Assembly (NCBI RefSeq): GCF_027922045.1
Contig: NZ_BSEX01000001.1
Coordinates: 1-64,000 of the forward strand
DNA length: 64,000 nucleotides
Reading direction: 5' to 3'
Origin: Microbacterium terregens
Lineage (GTDB): Bacteria > Pseudomonadota > Alphaproteobacteria > Sphingomonadales > Sphingomonadaceae
This document shows, piece after piece, positions 8,813 to 17,372 of the stretch. Numbering within the stretch: position 1 is the stretch's first letter; each line of letters opens with the position of its first letter. Under the pieces are notes generated by a model. It did not search any database. It was not told the origin of the DNA and was given only the letters and a program-made list of their open reading frames with translations. Made by a program: the position numbers and the translations under genes.

Positions 8813-9550
8813 TCAATCATGCGCCTCGTCCAGCACGCGCGCCCAGCACAGCACCGTCACCTTGCGGGCGCCTGCCGCAAGAAGCTTGCGTGCACAGGCG
8901 TTGGCGGTCGCGCCGGAGGTGTAGACGTCGTCCACCAGCACGACGGACTTGCCGGCGACCCGCGGCCTACCAGAGTCAGAAACCGCAAAGGCACCCGCCA
9001 GCACTTTGGCGCGTTCGCGCCGGCCGAGGCCGCGGAGGACGGGCGTCGCCCGGGTGCGAACCAGCAGATAAGGATCGGTTGGAATGCCGCAGAGCCGCGA
9101 CAGGATTCCTGCGACCAGCGCCGCCTGGTTGTAGCCGCGCGACCACAGGCGGCGCCGATGAAGCGGCACCGGCACCAGCAGTTCGGCGTCCGCGGGCATC
9201 AGCCGGGCCATCGATCGTGCCATGGTTTCCGCGGCGGCAAGCCGGCCGCCATATTTCAGCTTCAGGGCGACGTCGCGCGCGACCGGACCATAGGCGACCG
9301 CTGCCCGGGCACCGGCATGGGCGGGCGGTGCTGCCAGGCAGGCCGCACAGCAGGCATCCTCCCCCCGGTCATGATCGAATGGTAGCGCGCAGGCGGCACA
9401 CCATGGCGGCCCCAGGAACTGGAGGCCGTCCCAGCAGCGGGCACAGAAGCGATGATCCGCCTCCGTCACCTGCCCGCACGCGGGGCATCGCGGCGGCAGT
9501 GCCAGCGCGATGCTGCCTCGGACCAGGGCGGCGACGGCGTTCACGGCCAT
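8813..9550 (-). CDS. ComF family phosphoribosyltransferase-like protein
   Basis: About 245 residues. The N-terminus has two zinc knuckles (CPAC...CARC and CAAC...CCAAC). The C-terminal half is a type I PRTase fold with the PRPP-binding loop VVLVDDVYTSGAT and the upstream RGYNQA motif. ComF proteins are needed for DNA uptake in competent bacteria and occur widely in non-competent ones too. I take the ATG at 9550 as start; an upstream alternative at 9580 would add ten residues. Confidence 0.85.
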   Translation of the reverse strand: MAVNAVAALVRGSIALALPPRCPACGQVTEADHRFCARCWDGLQFLGPPWCAACALPFDHDRGEDACCAACLAAPPAHAGARAAVAYGPVARDVALKLKYGGRLAAAETMARSMARLMPADAELLVPVPLHRRRLWSRGYNQAALVAGILSRLCGIPTDPYLLVRTRATPVLRGLGRRERAKVLAGAFAVSDSGRPRVAGKSVVLVDDVYTSGATANACARKLLAAGARKVTVLCWARVLDEAHD

Positions 9551-9588
9551 CCTTGTCGTCGCGTCCGCGAAGGCGCACAAGCGCCCGC

Positions 9589-10422
9589 GTGCAACCGCCA
9601 GAGATCTTCCATCGCGCCGCGCGCCGCCTGCGCCGCGACCGTATCGCCTCCCGCTTCGGCGAGTTCGACTTCCTGCGCCGCTTCATGATCGAGGGGTTGA
9701 GCGAACGACTCGATGCGGTCACCCGCGAGTTCGCCGACGTGCTGGACCTGGGTTGCTTCGATGCCGGTCTGGCGCTTCCGGGCACCCGGATCGTTCGCGC
9801 CGATCCCGGCTTCGCCTTCGCCCGCGCGGCAGGCGGCGTGCAGTGCGACGAGGATCGGCTGCCCTTCGCGGACGGCTCCTTCGATCTGGTCGTGTCGGCG
9901 GGAACGCTGGATCAGGTCAACGACCTTCCGGGGGCGCTGAATCTGATCCGCCGGGTTCTGCGGCCGGACGGCCTGTTCCTGGCCGCCTTCACGGGCGGGG
10001 GCACGCTGTCGACGCTGCGCGGAACGCTGATGGCAGCGGAGCAGGAACGGCCCGCTGCGCGCGTTCACCCGCAGGTGAACCTGCAATCCGCGGGGGACCT
10101 GTTGATGCGGGCGGGCTTCGCGTTGCCGGTGGCCGATTCCGAAACCCTGAATGTGCGCTACGCGAGCTTCGGCCGCTTGATCGAGGACCTGCGCGGCATG
10201 GCCGGCACCAGCCTCCTCGTCGACCGCGCGCCCCTTTCCCGGACGACGCTGGCCGAAGCTGCCGCACGCTTCGCTGAACGCGCCGATGCGGGCGGGCGCG
10301 TGTCCGAGCAGTTCGAGGTGATCTATCTCACCGGTTGGGCGCCCTCCCCCGACCAGCCAAAACCGGCGCGTCGCGGCAGCGCGACCGTGTCGCTGGCAGA
10401 GGCGCTACGGCCCAAGCACTAG
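9589..10422 (+). CDS. SAM-dependent methyltransferase (BioC/NDUFAF5-like)
   Basis: 277 residues from a GTG start. Class I methyltransferase motifs are present: VLDLGCFDAG (motif I), RLPFADGSFDLVVSAGTLDQVND (the BioC/Methyltransf_11 signature) and RRVLRPDGLFL. The opening FHRAARRLRRDRIA and the overall length match the family of BioC and the complex I factor NDUFAF5. Substrate unknown. It is divergent from comF and convergent with the Nudix gene. Confidence 0.82.
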   Translation: MQPPEIFHRAARRLRRDRIASRFGEFDFLRRFMIEGLSERLDAVTREFADVLDLGCFDAGLALPGTRIVRADPGFAFARAAGGVQCDEDRLPFADGSFDLVVSAGTLDQVNDLPGALNLIRRVLRPDGLFLAAFTGGGTLSTLRGTLMAAEQERPAARVHPQVNLQSAGDLLMRAGFALPVADSETLNVRYASFGRLIEDLRGMAGTSLLVDRAPLSRTTLAEAAARFAERADAGGRVSEQFEVIYLTGWAPSPDQPKPARRGSATVSLAEALRPKH

Positions 10423-10424
10423 GC

Positions 10425-10841
10425 TCAGACCAGCGCCTCCAGCAGGCCGATGAGGGGACGGTCTGCGGGCGGCATTTCCAACCGGTGCAGTTCCACCGGC
10501 CGGACCCAGCGCAGCGCGGTGGCATGCCGCGCCTCGACGACGCCGGACCATTTGCGCAGCGCGTAGAGCAGCAGCAGCAGGTGGCGCTCACCCAGCGGCT
10601 CGCTGGCGAAAGTCGCCGGTGCGAGGCACGATCGCTCCACGGTGATGCCGAGTTCCTCGTGCAACTCCCGGATGAGCGCCGCCTCCGGCAGTTCGCCGGG
10701 TTCCACCTTGCCCCCGGGGAACTCCCAAAGGCCGGCCATCGGCAGCCCCTCTGGCCGCTGCTGCACCAGCACCCGGCCGTCGCCGTCCACCAGGGCGGCA
10801 GCGACCACCATCAACAACCCTGCGCCCGTTCCACTCAGCAT
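10425..10841 (-). CDS. mutT: Nudix hydrolase, MutT-like 8-oxo-dGTP diphosphatase
   Basis: 138 residues. A complete Nudix box lies at about residues 44-66 (GGKVEPGE, then RELHEELGI). The LWEFPGGKVE start and RWV segment near the C-terminus are typical of MutT, which removes oxidised dGTP. The start is uncertain by ten residues: MVVAAALVDG is a second candidate. It ends two bases after the methyltransferase stop, so the two genes are tail to tail. Confidence 0.82.
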   Translation of the reverse strand: MLSGTGAGLLMVVAAALVDGDGRVLVQQRPEGLPMAGLWEFPGGKVEPGELPEAALIRELHEELGITVERSCLAPATFASEPLGERHLLLLLYALRKWSGVVEARHATALRWVRPVELHRLEMPPADRPLIGLLEALV

Positions 10842-10894
10842 TTCTTTACCCGCCGCGCCTAGCCTGTCGTCAGAAGCGAGCGAAAGACCAGCGT

Positions 10895-11083
10895 ATGGGT
10901 GTCATTGCAAGCCTAGCCCGCGCACTGCTGCGCGATCGACGCGGCGCCACCATGGTCGAATATGCGCTCATCATCGCGCTGATCGCCCTTGCCTCATTGG
11001 CGACGCTGGCCCCGTTGGCACGGCAAGTCGTGGGCATGTGGGACCACGCGGACGGAGAGGTCTCCGACGCCGTCCAGCGCTGA
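10895..11083 (+). CDS. Flp-type pilin, diverged
   Basis: 62 residues. A short basic leader ends at RDRRGATMVEYAL, followed by a 20-residue hydrophobic helix. The G/ATMVEYAL arrangement is the Flp/Fap prepilin cleavage site, cut by a TadV-type peptidase, with the conserved Glu at +5. It is followed by a second pilin gene 123 bases later. The tad secretion genes are not in the window. Confidence 0.8.
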   Translation: MGVIASLARALLRDRRGATMVEYALIIALIALASLATLAPLARQVVGMWDHADGEVSDAVQR

Positions 11084-11206
11084 ACCCCGATCGCAGGTTC
11101 GCGCCTAAACGCTTTTTCAACGAACAGGCGGATAGAGCAACGGATGCTGCACCGGGTCTCACCCGGATCAGCCGGGTATGTTGAAGCACGAACGTTGGAG
11201 ACCCCA

Positions 11207-11380
11207 ATGCAGAAGATCCGCACTTTCCTGAAGAATTCCAAGGGCGCCACCGCGATCGAATATGGCCTGATCGCAGCCCTGATCGCCGTTGCCGCGATCG
11301 CTGCCATGTCGGGCCTGGGCGGCTCGCTGAGCGGCACGTTCAACAAGGTCGGCACCAAGCTGAACAACTCGGTTTCCTGA
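11207..11380 (+). CDS. Flp family type IVb pilin
   Basis: 57 residues. Leader KNSKGATAIEYGL with the Flp cleavage site, then a single hydrophobic helix and a Gly/Ser-rich tail ending SVS. Ribosome site TTGGAG at 195-200 of the 11,000s, six bases before the ATG. A strong terminator follows directly, as expected for an abundantly expressed pilin. Confidence 0.9.
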   Translation: MQKIRTFLKNSKGATAIEYGLIAALIAVAAIAAMSGLGGSLSGTFNKVGTKLNNSVS

Positions 11381-11408
11381 TTTCTAAGGAAATCAGATCG
11401 GAAAAAGA

Positions 11409-11438
11409 GGGTCGGACATCAGTCCGGCCCTTTTTTTT
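11409..11438 (+). terminator. Rho-independent terminator after the pilin
   Basis: A nine-pair stem (409-417 with 422-430 of the 11,000s, one G-U pair), ATCA loop, then eight T. It separates the pilin from the convergent accA. Confidence 0.9.
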
Positions 11439-11455
11439 GTCTCCGGAGAACGCCC

Positions 11456-12403
11456 TCAGGCGCGGCCCATGTTCAGGAACTTGGCCCGCCGATCGCGACG
11501 CAACTGATCCGTCGTTTGCCCCTCCAGTTCGCCCAGCGCGTTGCCGAGCGCCGCACCCAATGAGGCGATTGCGGCAGCAGGGTCGCGATGTGCGCCGCCC
11601 AGCGGCTCTGCCACGATCGTATCGATCACGCCCAGCGCCTGCAGGTCCTGCGCGGTGACCTTCATCGCCTCCGCCGCATCGGGCGCGCGGTCGGCCGTGC
11701 GCCACAGGATCGAGGCGCAACCCTCGGGCGAGATCACCGAATAAACCGCGTGCTCCATCATCAGCACCCGGTTGCCGGCCGCCAGCGCCACCGCGCCACC
11801 GGAGCCGCCCTCGCCGAGAATCGCGGCAACCATCGGCACGCCGAGCGCAAGGCTCGCCTCGGTCGAGCGAGCGATCGCCTCCGCCTGGCCGCGCTCTTCT
11901 GCCTGGATGCCGGGAAACGCACCAGAGGTGTCGACCAGCGTCACCACCGGCAGGCCGAACCGGTCGGCGAGCTGCATCAGGCGAATCGCCTTGCGATAGC
12001 CCTCTGGCTTGCCCATCCCGAAGTTGTGCTTCAACCGGCTGGCGGTGTCGTCGCCCTTTTCATGGCCGATCACCATCACCTTGCGGCCGTTGAGCCGACC
12101 GAGACCGCCGATGATCGCGGAATCGTCGGCAAAGGCGCGATCGCCACCCAGCGGCATGAAGCCCTCGATCAGCGCGGCGACATAATGCTTGAAGTGCGGC
12201 CGCTCGGGATGGCGCGCGACCTGCGTCTTCTGCCACGGCGTCAGCTTGGCATAGGTGTCGCGCAGCAGGCGATCGGACTTGCCCTGCAACTTCGAGATCT
12301 CCGCCTCGATATCGACCTCTCCGCCGGCCGCGGTGTCGCGCAGCTCGTCGATCCGGCCCTGCAGCTCGGCGATCGGCTTCTCGAAATCCAGAAAGGTGGC
12401 CAT
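11456..12403 (-). CDS. accA: Acetyl-CoA carboxylase carboxyltransferase subunit alpha
   Basis: 315 residues, the standard AccA length. Start [18 protein letters not shown], the conserved [17 protein letters not shown] block, [20 protein letters not shown] and the oxyanion-loop region GEGGSGGA are all present. With AccD it transfers carboxyl from biotin to acetyl-CoA, the first step of fatty acid synthesis. Lies downstream of xerD in the same direction with 83 bases between. Confidence 0.97.
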   Translation of the reverse strand: MATFLDFEKPIAELQGRIDELRDTAAGGEVDIEAEISKLQGKSDRLLRDTYAKLTPWQKTQVARHPERPHFKHYVAALIEGFMPLGGDRAFADDSAIIGGLGRLNGRKVMVIGHEKGDDTASRLKHNFGMGKPEGYRKAIRLMQLADRFGLPVVTLVDTSGAFPGIQAEERGQAEAIARSTEASLALGVPMVAAILGEGGSGGAVALAAGNRVLMMEHAVYSVISPEGCASILWRTADRAPDAAEAMKVTAQDLQALGVIDTIVAEPLGGAHRDPAAAIASLGAALGNALGELEGQTTDQLRRDRRAKFLNMGRA

Positions 12404-12486
12404 CAACTCGGGTTCCGTCTCGAATAGGTGCGCTGCCGCTCCTCGCGGCGACAGGGCTGCGGGGCGAACAAGTCTCAGGCTGCCGG

Positions 12487-13407
12487 TTACGGTGCCCGGC
12501 GGAGGGCGTCAACGAGCGGATGGCGCGCATTGACCAGCTCGACCAGCCGCTGGCTGTCGACGTGCGTATAGATTTCGGTGGTGGCGATGTCGGCATGGCC
12601 CAGCATCGCCTGCAGCGCACGCAGGTCGGCGCCTCCCTCCAGCAGGTGGGTGGCAAAGGCATGGCGCAGCACGTGCGGACTGACGCGGTCGGGCGGGATC
12701 CCCGCCTCCGCGGCCAAGGCCTTCAGCAGCTGGAACAAGCGGATGCGCGACAGATGCGCCTTGCCGGAGGGGAACAGCCAGGCCTTGTCTGCCGGGACAT
12801 GGGCGCGCCAGCTGGCGACGGCGGCGCGCGCGCGATCGGAGACCGGAACCATCCGCTCGCGCCCACCCTTGCCGCGCAGGATCAGATAGGGCCGATCGGT
12901 TGCGATGGCGGTGCGTGGCAGGGACACGAGTTCGGTTGCCCGCAGCCCCGAACCGTAGAGCAGCTCCACCAGGGCCGCGAGGCGCAGGTCGAGCGGGTTC
13001 GGGGGATCGCGCGCGATCCGAGCCTCGATGGCCTCGAACAAGCGGTCCACATCTGCCGAAGACAGCGTCCGCGGCAGCGGCCGCGCGCTTCCGGGCCGTG
13101 GCAGCGCGCGGCCGGGATCGTCCCCGCGGAGCCCCTCATCGGCAAGAAAGGCGAAGAAGCGCCGCAAGGCGGCCGACTTGCGCGCAACGGTGGCGCGCGA
13201 GAGATCACCCCAGCCTTCGGCGAGCCGTTCCAGCGCCGGACGATCGGCATCGGCAAGCCGGCCCGCGAGCGCGTCCGATGCGAGCCGCAGATCGGTGCCA
13301 TAGGCAAGCAACGTGTTGCGCGCCGCACCCGCTTCCGCCGCCAGCATTTCCAGGAAGCGGTCGATCAGGATGCGATCGCCGCCGGCGGGCGCGCCGCCTT
13401 CGCTCAC
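12487..13407 (-). CDS. xerD: Site-specific tyrosine recombinase XerD
   Basis: 306 residues. N-terminal SAM-like core-binding domain, then the catalytic domain with Arg in [10 protein letters not shown], Lys in [28 protein letters not shown] and the [14 protein letters not shown] motif with the nucleophilic Tyr. With XerC it resolves chromosome dimers at dif. The start is GTG, overlapping the stop of the upstream gene (GTGA). Confidence 0.93.
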   Translation of the reverse strand: MSEGGAPAGGDRILIDRFLEMLAAEAGAARNTLLAYGTDLRLASDALAGRLADADRPALERLAEGWGDLSRATVARKSAALRRFFAFLADEGLRGDDPGRALPRPGSARPLPRTLSSADVDRLFEAIEARIARDPPNPLDLRLAALVELLYGSGLRATELVSLPRTAIATDRPYLILRGKGGRERMVPVSDRARAAVASWRAHVPADKAWLFPSGKAHLSRIRLFQLLKALAAEAGIPPDRVSPHVLRHAFATHLLEGGADLRALQAMLGHADIATTEIYTHVDSQRLVELVNARHPLVDALRRAP

Positions 13408-15185
13408 GCGCGTGCGATCGCCTCGGCAGCGATCATCCGCGCTTCCCCTTCAAGCCCAACCGCCCGCAAGGCGGCGACGATATGGAACAGCGCCTGGGGC
13501 GAAACGCCGCGCCAGTCCCGCGTCTGCATGCCAACCGCGGCGAGCACCAGGACGGTGCCCGGCTGGTCGCGACCGGCCGCAAGCGTGATGGCGCGGGTCC
13601 AGGCGTTCTCCGCGCCGATCGGCACGCCCAGCGACTGCGCCAGTTCCGTAGCGTCCTCTGCCGGCAGCCTGCCCAGGCCCGCAAGGCCGGCGAGCAGCAG
13701 TTGTCCCTTGCGCGCGTCGCCGTCGGCGTATCGCGACACGGTGCGCTGCGACACCTGCCGGGCACGCGGATCGGCAACCGCCAGCATCGCCCAGGCGTCA
13801 CCGCCCTCCGGTGCCACCGAGCGCCAACGAAGCGCCCGCAGGTCCATCCCGGCCGACAGCATCGAAGCAACGAGCGCATCCGCGTCCGCAGCATAGTCTG
13901 CAGACGCCGGAATCGCCGATGCGGCGCGCGCGGTGAGCACGCGCCGTGCATAGCTGCGCTGGACGTCGGTCGCGCCGGTCCACACCTGGCGCAGGGCCGT
14001 CATGCGATCGGCGACCTGCGCTGCGGCAAAAGCCTCACGGAGGTCGCGTGCGACGGCGGTCAGGTCACTCGGCGAATCGTCCAGCTCGCCGACCGTGGCA
14101 TAGAGATCGACCAGGGCGCTGCTCGACAGCACCCCCTGAGCAGCGGCAAGCTCGGCATCCGGCACGCGGCGCTCGGGAGGAATCGCAGGCATCAGCGCGT
14201 TCCAGTACCGGACCTGCGGCCCGACCGTGTCGAACAGCGCGGCCGGGATTTCCACGGCGGTCGCATTGGCGAGGCCCCAGCGCCAGGCGCTGAGCTGCTC
14301 CACGCCGTCCCATTCAATCGTCACCGATCGGCGGCCCTGCGCCCCTGCGCCCAGCACCTTCTCGGCGAGCTTCAGGTCGATGTCGGCACCGACTGCACGC
14401 CGGCGGAAGGCACGGCGCGCCTGGTCGATCAGCACGCCCGCCTGCTTGGGCTCGCCCGCAAGTCCGGCGCACATCGCACGGGCGAGCTGCCAGCCACGCT
14501 CCTGCGAGACACGCTGCGCCGGCTCCACGATGCCGCACATCGCTGCCGGATCGGCCGTCGCCAGCGCTGCCTGCATGGCGACCTGGTACATCTTGGGCGT
14601 GTAATTCTCGCCATCGACCGACTGCACCACGGCGCGCGCGGTGGGCGCTTCCCCCATCCGCAGCAGCAGCCAGGCGCGCTCGGCGGCGAAGTCCGGTCCA
14701 TTGACTCGCGCAGGCGTGTCCACGTCCGAGGCGAGCGCACGCCGCAGCGCGATCGACAGCCAGCGCGACGCAACCGGCGCATCGAGCCGGCGCATCAGCG
14801 TCTCCAGCATACGGCCGTCGGCCCCGGCGAACGCGTTGCGGCCCAGCCCTGCGCCGTCAATGCCGATGTGCGCAGTCGATCGCCGCGCATATTCCGGCAG
14901 CTCATACTGCGCGAGCAGCTTCGGGTCGACCGGCCGCGCCGTTGCGGTCGGCGTCGGGGTCGGCGTGGGCGTCGGAATCGGTGCAGGACCCGCGATCGGC
15001 GCCTGCGGCAACCCGGAGGGCCGTGCCGTCGGCTGCTGCGCGCCGGGCGCAGGCGCCGGCGCGACCGGATCGTTGAACCCGGGCGGCAGCAGCGATTCGG
15101 GTACGTCCTGGCCCAGCGCCGGCAGGCCGACGAGGCCGGCCAGCACCAGAACCGAGGCGAAGCTGCTAGTTCTGGAGATTTTCAA
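13404..15185 (-). CDS. Conserved secreted hypothetical protein, helical-repeat-rich
   Basis: About 593 residues. A signal-like N-terminus (to about residue 26) leads into a Pro/Ala-rich linker with a PTPTPTPTPT run near residues 70-80, then a long, Ala-rich, mainly helical region resembling TPR/SEL-like repeats without a named domain. Lies between the aroK-side small membrane protein gene and xerD. I know similar long hypothetical proteins from sphingomonads in this position but no function. The first codon TTG at 15185 is uncertain. Confidence 0.65.
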   Translation of the reverse strand: MKISRTSSFASVLVLAGLVGLPALGQDVPESLLPPGFNDPVAPAPAPGAQQPTARPSGLPQAPIAGPAPIPTPTPTPTPTATARPVDPKLLAQYELPEYARRSTAHIGIDGAGLGRNAFAGADGRMLETLMRRLDAPVASRWLSIALRRALASDVDTPARVNGPDFAAERAWLLLRMGEAPTARAVVQSVDGENYTPKMYQVAMQAALATADPAAMCGIVEPAQRVSQERGWQLARAMCAGLAGEPKQAGVLIDQARRAFRRRAVGADIDLKLAEKVLGAGAQGRRSVTIEWDGVEQLSAWRWGLANATAVEIPAALFDTVGPQVRYWNALMPAIPPERRVPDAELAAAQGVLSSSALVDLYATVGELDDSPSDLTAVARDLREAFAAAQVADRMTALRQVWTGATDVQRSYARRVLTARAASAIPASADYAADADALVASMLSAGMDLRALRWRSVAPEGGDAWAMLAVADPRARQVSQRTVSRYADGDARKGQLLLAGLAGLGRLPAEDATELAQSLGVPIGAENAWTRAITLAAGRDQPGTVLVLAAVGMQTRDWRGVSPQALFHIVAALRAVGLEGEARMIAAEAIARA

Positions 15186-15303
15186 GCGAGACCGCCTTTT
15201 CGACCTGCACCGGCTGCTTCTCCGTCTGGCGGCCCGCCAGGAAGAACAGCCCGCCGACGAGAACCAGCAGGACGACGATCAGAATGACAAGCGATCGGGA
15301 CAT
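15166..15303 (-). CDS. Small single-pass membrane protein
   Basis: 45 residues: MSRS, then a hydrophobic helix of about 20 residues, then a polar tail ending SLENLQN. The gene overlaps the start of the long secreted protein by 20 bases, so the two may be translationally coupled. Divergent from aroK, 81 bases away. Confidence 0.65.
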   Translation of the reverse strand: MSRSLVILIVVLLVLVGGLFFLAGRQTEKQPVQVEKAVSLENLQN

Positions 15304-15384
15304 GGCGGACGAAAACTCACGATTGCGAAGCGGGCGCACAAGCTTTTTGCCCGCGCGCCGCCACGCTGTATAGCGCCGGCCACG

Positions 15385-15924
15385 ATGCTGCAAACCCATG
15401 CCTCGACACCGCCGTGGAGCGGAAAGCCGATCGTGCTGGTCGGGCTGATGGGCGTGGGCAAATCCACCGTCGGTCGCCGGCTGGCGCACCGCATGCGCCT
15501 GCCCTTCGTCGACGCGGACAATGAGATCGAGCGCGCCGCCGGCATGACCATTGCCGAGATGTTCGAGCGGTTCGGCGAAGCGCATTTCCGCGACGGGGAG
15601 CGCCGCGTCATCGCCCGGTTGATCGACGGCAGCCCCAAAGTGATCGCCACCGGTGGCGGCGCCTTCATCAACGAAGAGACGCGCGCGCTGATCCTGGAAC
15701 ATGGCCTCGCCGTCTGGCTCGATGCTTCTCCGGCAGTCCTCGCCGAGCGGGTCGGCCGGCGCGACCACCGCCCGCTGTTGCGCGGCAAAGATGCCAAGAC
15801 GGTGCTGACCGAGCTCGCCGCGGTGCGCAACCCGTTCTACGCCATGGCGCCCGTGCACATCGTCAGCCAGCAGGCCCCGCACGAAGCCACCGTCAACGCC
15901 ATCTTGGAGGCGATCCGCCCGTGA
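15385..15924 (+). CDS. aroK: Shikimate kinase
   Basis: 179 residues. P-loop GLMGVGKST, the DxD shikimate site in PFVDADNEIE, the FGEAHFRDGERRVI helix, GGGAF and the lid Arg in RRDHRPLL. Phosphorylates shikimate in the chorismate pathway. The ATG at 15385 gives the usual short N-terminal extension of alphaproteobacterial AroK. It overlaps aroB by four bases. Confidence 0.95.
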   Translation: MLQTHASTPPWSGKPIVLVGLMGVGKSTVGRRLAHRMRLPFVDADNEIERAAGMTIAEMFERFGEAHFRDGERRVIARLIDGSPKVIATGGGAFINEETRALILEHGLAVWLDASPAVLAERVGRRDHRPLLRGKDAKTVLTELAAVRNPFYAMAPVHIVSQQAPHEATVNAILEAIRP

Positions 15925-17021
15925 CCACCATTCCCGTTTCGCTCGGCACCCGCAGCTATGACGTCGTCATCGAGGCGGGGCTGCTCGCGCGAGCCGGGGA
16001 TTTGCTGGCGCCGATCGCACGCGGCAGGCCGATGCCGATCGTGGCGGACGAGGCGGTCGCGCCGCACCTGGAGACGCTGCGCGCGTCGCTCTCGGCCGCG
16101 GGTATCGCGAGCGAGGCGATCGTGCTGCCCGCCGGCGAAGGTTCCAAGAGCTGGGCCACGCTCGAACTGCTGATGGACCGGCTGCTCGCACTTGGGGTCG
16201 AGCGGCGCGATCATGTGATTGCGCTCGGCGGCGGCGTGATCGGGGACCTGGTGGGCTTCGCGAGCGCCATCCTGAAGCGCGGCTGCGGGTTCGTGCAGGT
16301 GCCGACCACCCTGCTGGCGCAGGTCGATTCGTCGGTGGGCGGCAAGACCGGCATCAACACGCGGGCCGGCAAGAACCTCGTCGGCGCCTTTCACCAGCCG
16401 GCGATCGTGCTCATCGATCCGACGACGCTCGACACCCTGCCATTGCGCGAGGTCCGCGCGGGCTATGCCGAGGTGGCCAAATACGGCCTGATCGACGATC
16501 CCGAGTTCTTCGCCTGGTGCGAGCGCAATGCCGACCGGCTGCTCGCGAGGGACCCGGAAGCGCGCGAGATCGCGATCGCGCGATCGGTCGCAGCCAAGGC
16601 GCGCATCGTCGGGGAGGACGAGCGCGAGACGAGCGGCCGACGCGCGCTGCTCAACCTCGGCCATACCTTCGGCCATGCGCTGGAGGCGGAGGCAGGCTTC
16701 GACGGGTCGCTGCTGCACGGCGAAGCGGTTGCGGCAGGCATGGCACTCGCCTTCGCGTTCTCAGCGAGCCGCGGCCTGTGCCCGCCCGAGGATGCAGCAC
16801 GCGTGGCGGCGCACCTGCGCGCGGCGGGTCTTCCGGACGGCCTTGCAGGGGCCGGGATCTCGGCAAGCGGCGCTCGGCTGGTCGACCATATGCGGCACGA
16901 CAAGAAGATGGAGGGCGGAACGCTCGCGCTGCTGCTCGCGCACGGGATCGGCCAGACTTATGTCGATCGCGGCGTGGCGCTGGAAGAGATCGCGGCGTTC
17001 CTCGACACGCAGCCGCGCTGA
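15921..17021 (+). CDS. aroB: 3-Dehydroquinate synthase
   Basis: 366 residues. NAD-binding LGGGVIGDL, VPTTLLAQVDSSVGGKTGIN, and the zinc-binding residues in GHTFGHALE and LLHGEAVAAGM are visible. Converts DAHP to 3-dehydroquinate. Start GTG overlaps the aroK stop (GTGA), the usual aroK-aroB operon. Confidence 0.96.
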   Translation: MTTIPVSLGTRSYDVVIEAGLLARAGDLLAPIARGRPMPIVADEAVAPHLETLRASLSAAGIASEAIVLPAGEGSKSWATLELLMDRLLALGVERRDHVIALGGGVIGDLVGFASAILKRGCGFVQVPTTLLAQVDSSVGGKTGINTRAGKNLVGAFHQPAIVLIDPTTLDTLPLREVRAGYAEVAKYGLIDDPEFFAWCERNADRLLARDPEAREIAIARSVAAKARIVGEDERETSGRRALLNLGHTFGHALEAEAGFDGSLLHGEAVAAGMALAFAFSASRGLCPPEDAARVAAHLRAAGLPDGLAGAGISASGARLVDHMRHDKKMEGGTLALLLAHGIGQTYVDRGVALEEIAAFLDTQPR

Positions 17022-17023
17022 GC

Positions 17024-17356
17024 TCAGCCGCGCAGGCCCGTCCAGGCCAGCCATAGCCAGCCGAGGATCAGCAGCGTGCCCCCGATCGGAGTGACGGCGC
17101 CAAGCCAGCGCGGCGCCCCGAAGGCCATCGCATAGAGCGTACCGGCAAAGATCAGCGCCCCGGCCACGAACAGCCATGCGGGCCCGCGCGCCTCCAGCCG
17201 CAGCGCGACCAGCGCCGCGACGGCGTGGACGAGCTGATACTGGCCGCCCGTTTGCAGCCATTCCCGCGCCTGGCCCTCGGCGCCATGCGCACCAAAGGCG
17301 CCCGCGCCCACTGCGAGCGCGCCGGACAATGCGGCCAGAATCATCAGCAGGTTCAT
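17024..17356 (-). CDS. DUF423 membrane protein
   Basis: 110 residues with four predicted transmembrane helices, AGAFGAHG near the N-terminus and LYAMAFGAPRWLG..TPIGG near the C-terminus, both diagnostic of DUF423 (YgdD-like). Role unknown. The gene follows the CPA2 antiporter by 16 bases. Confidence 0.88.
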   Translation of the reverse strand: MNLLMILAALSGALAVGAGAFGAHGAEGQAREWLQTGGQYQLVHAVAALVALRLEARGPAWLFVAGALIFAGTLYAMAFGAPRWLGAVTPIGGTLLILGWLWLAWTGLRG

Positions 17357-17372
17357 CGACCGTTCCCTTCCC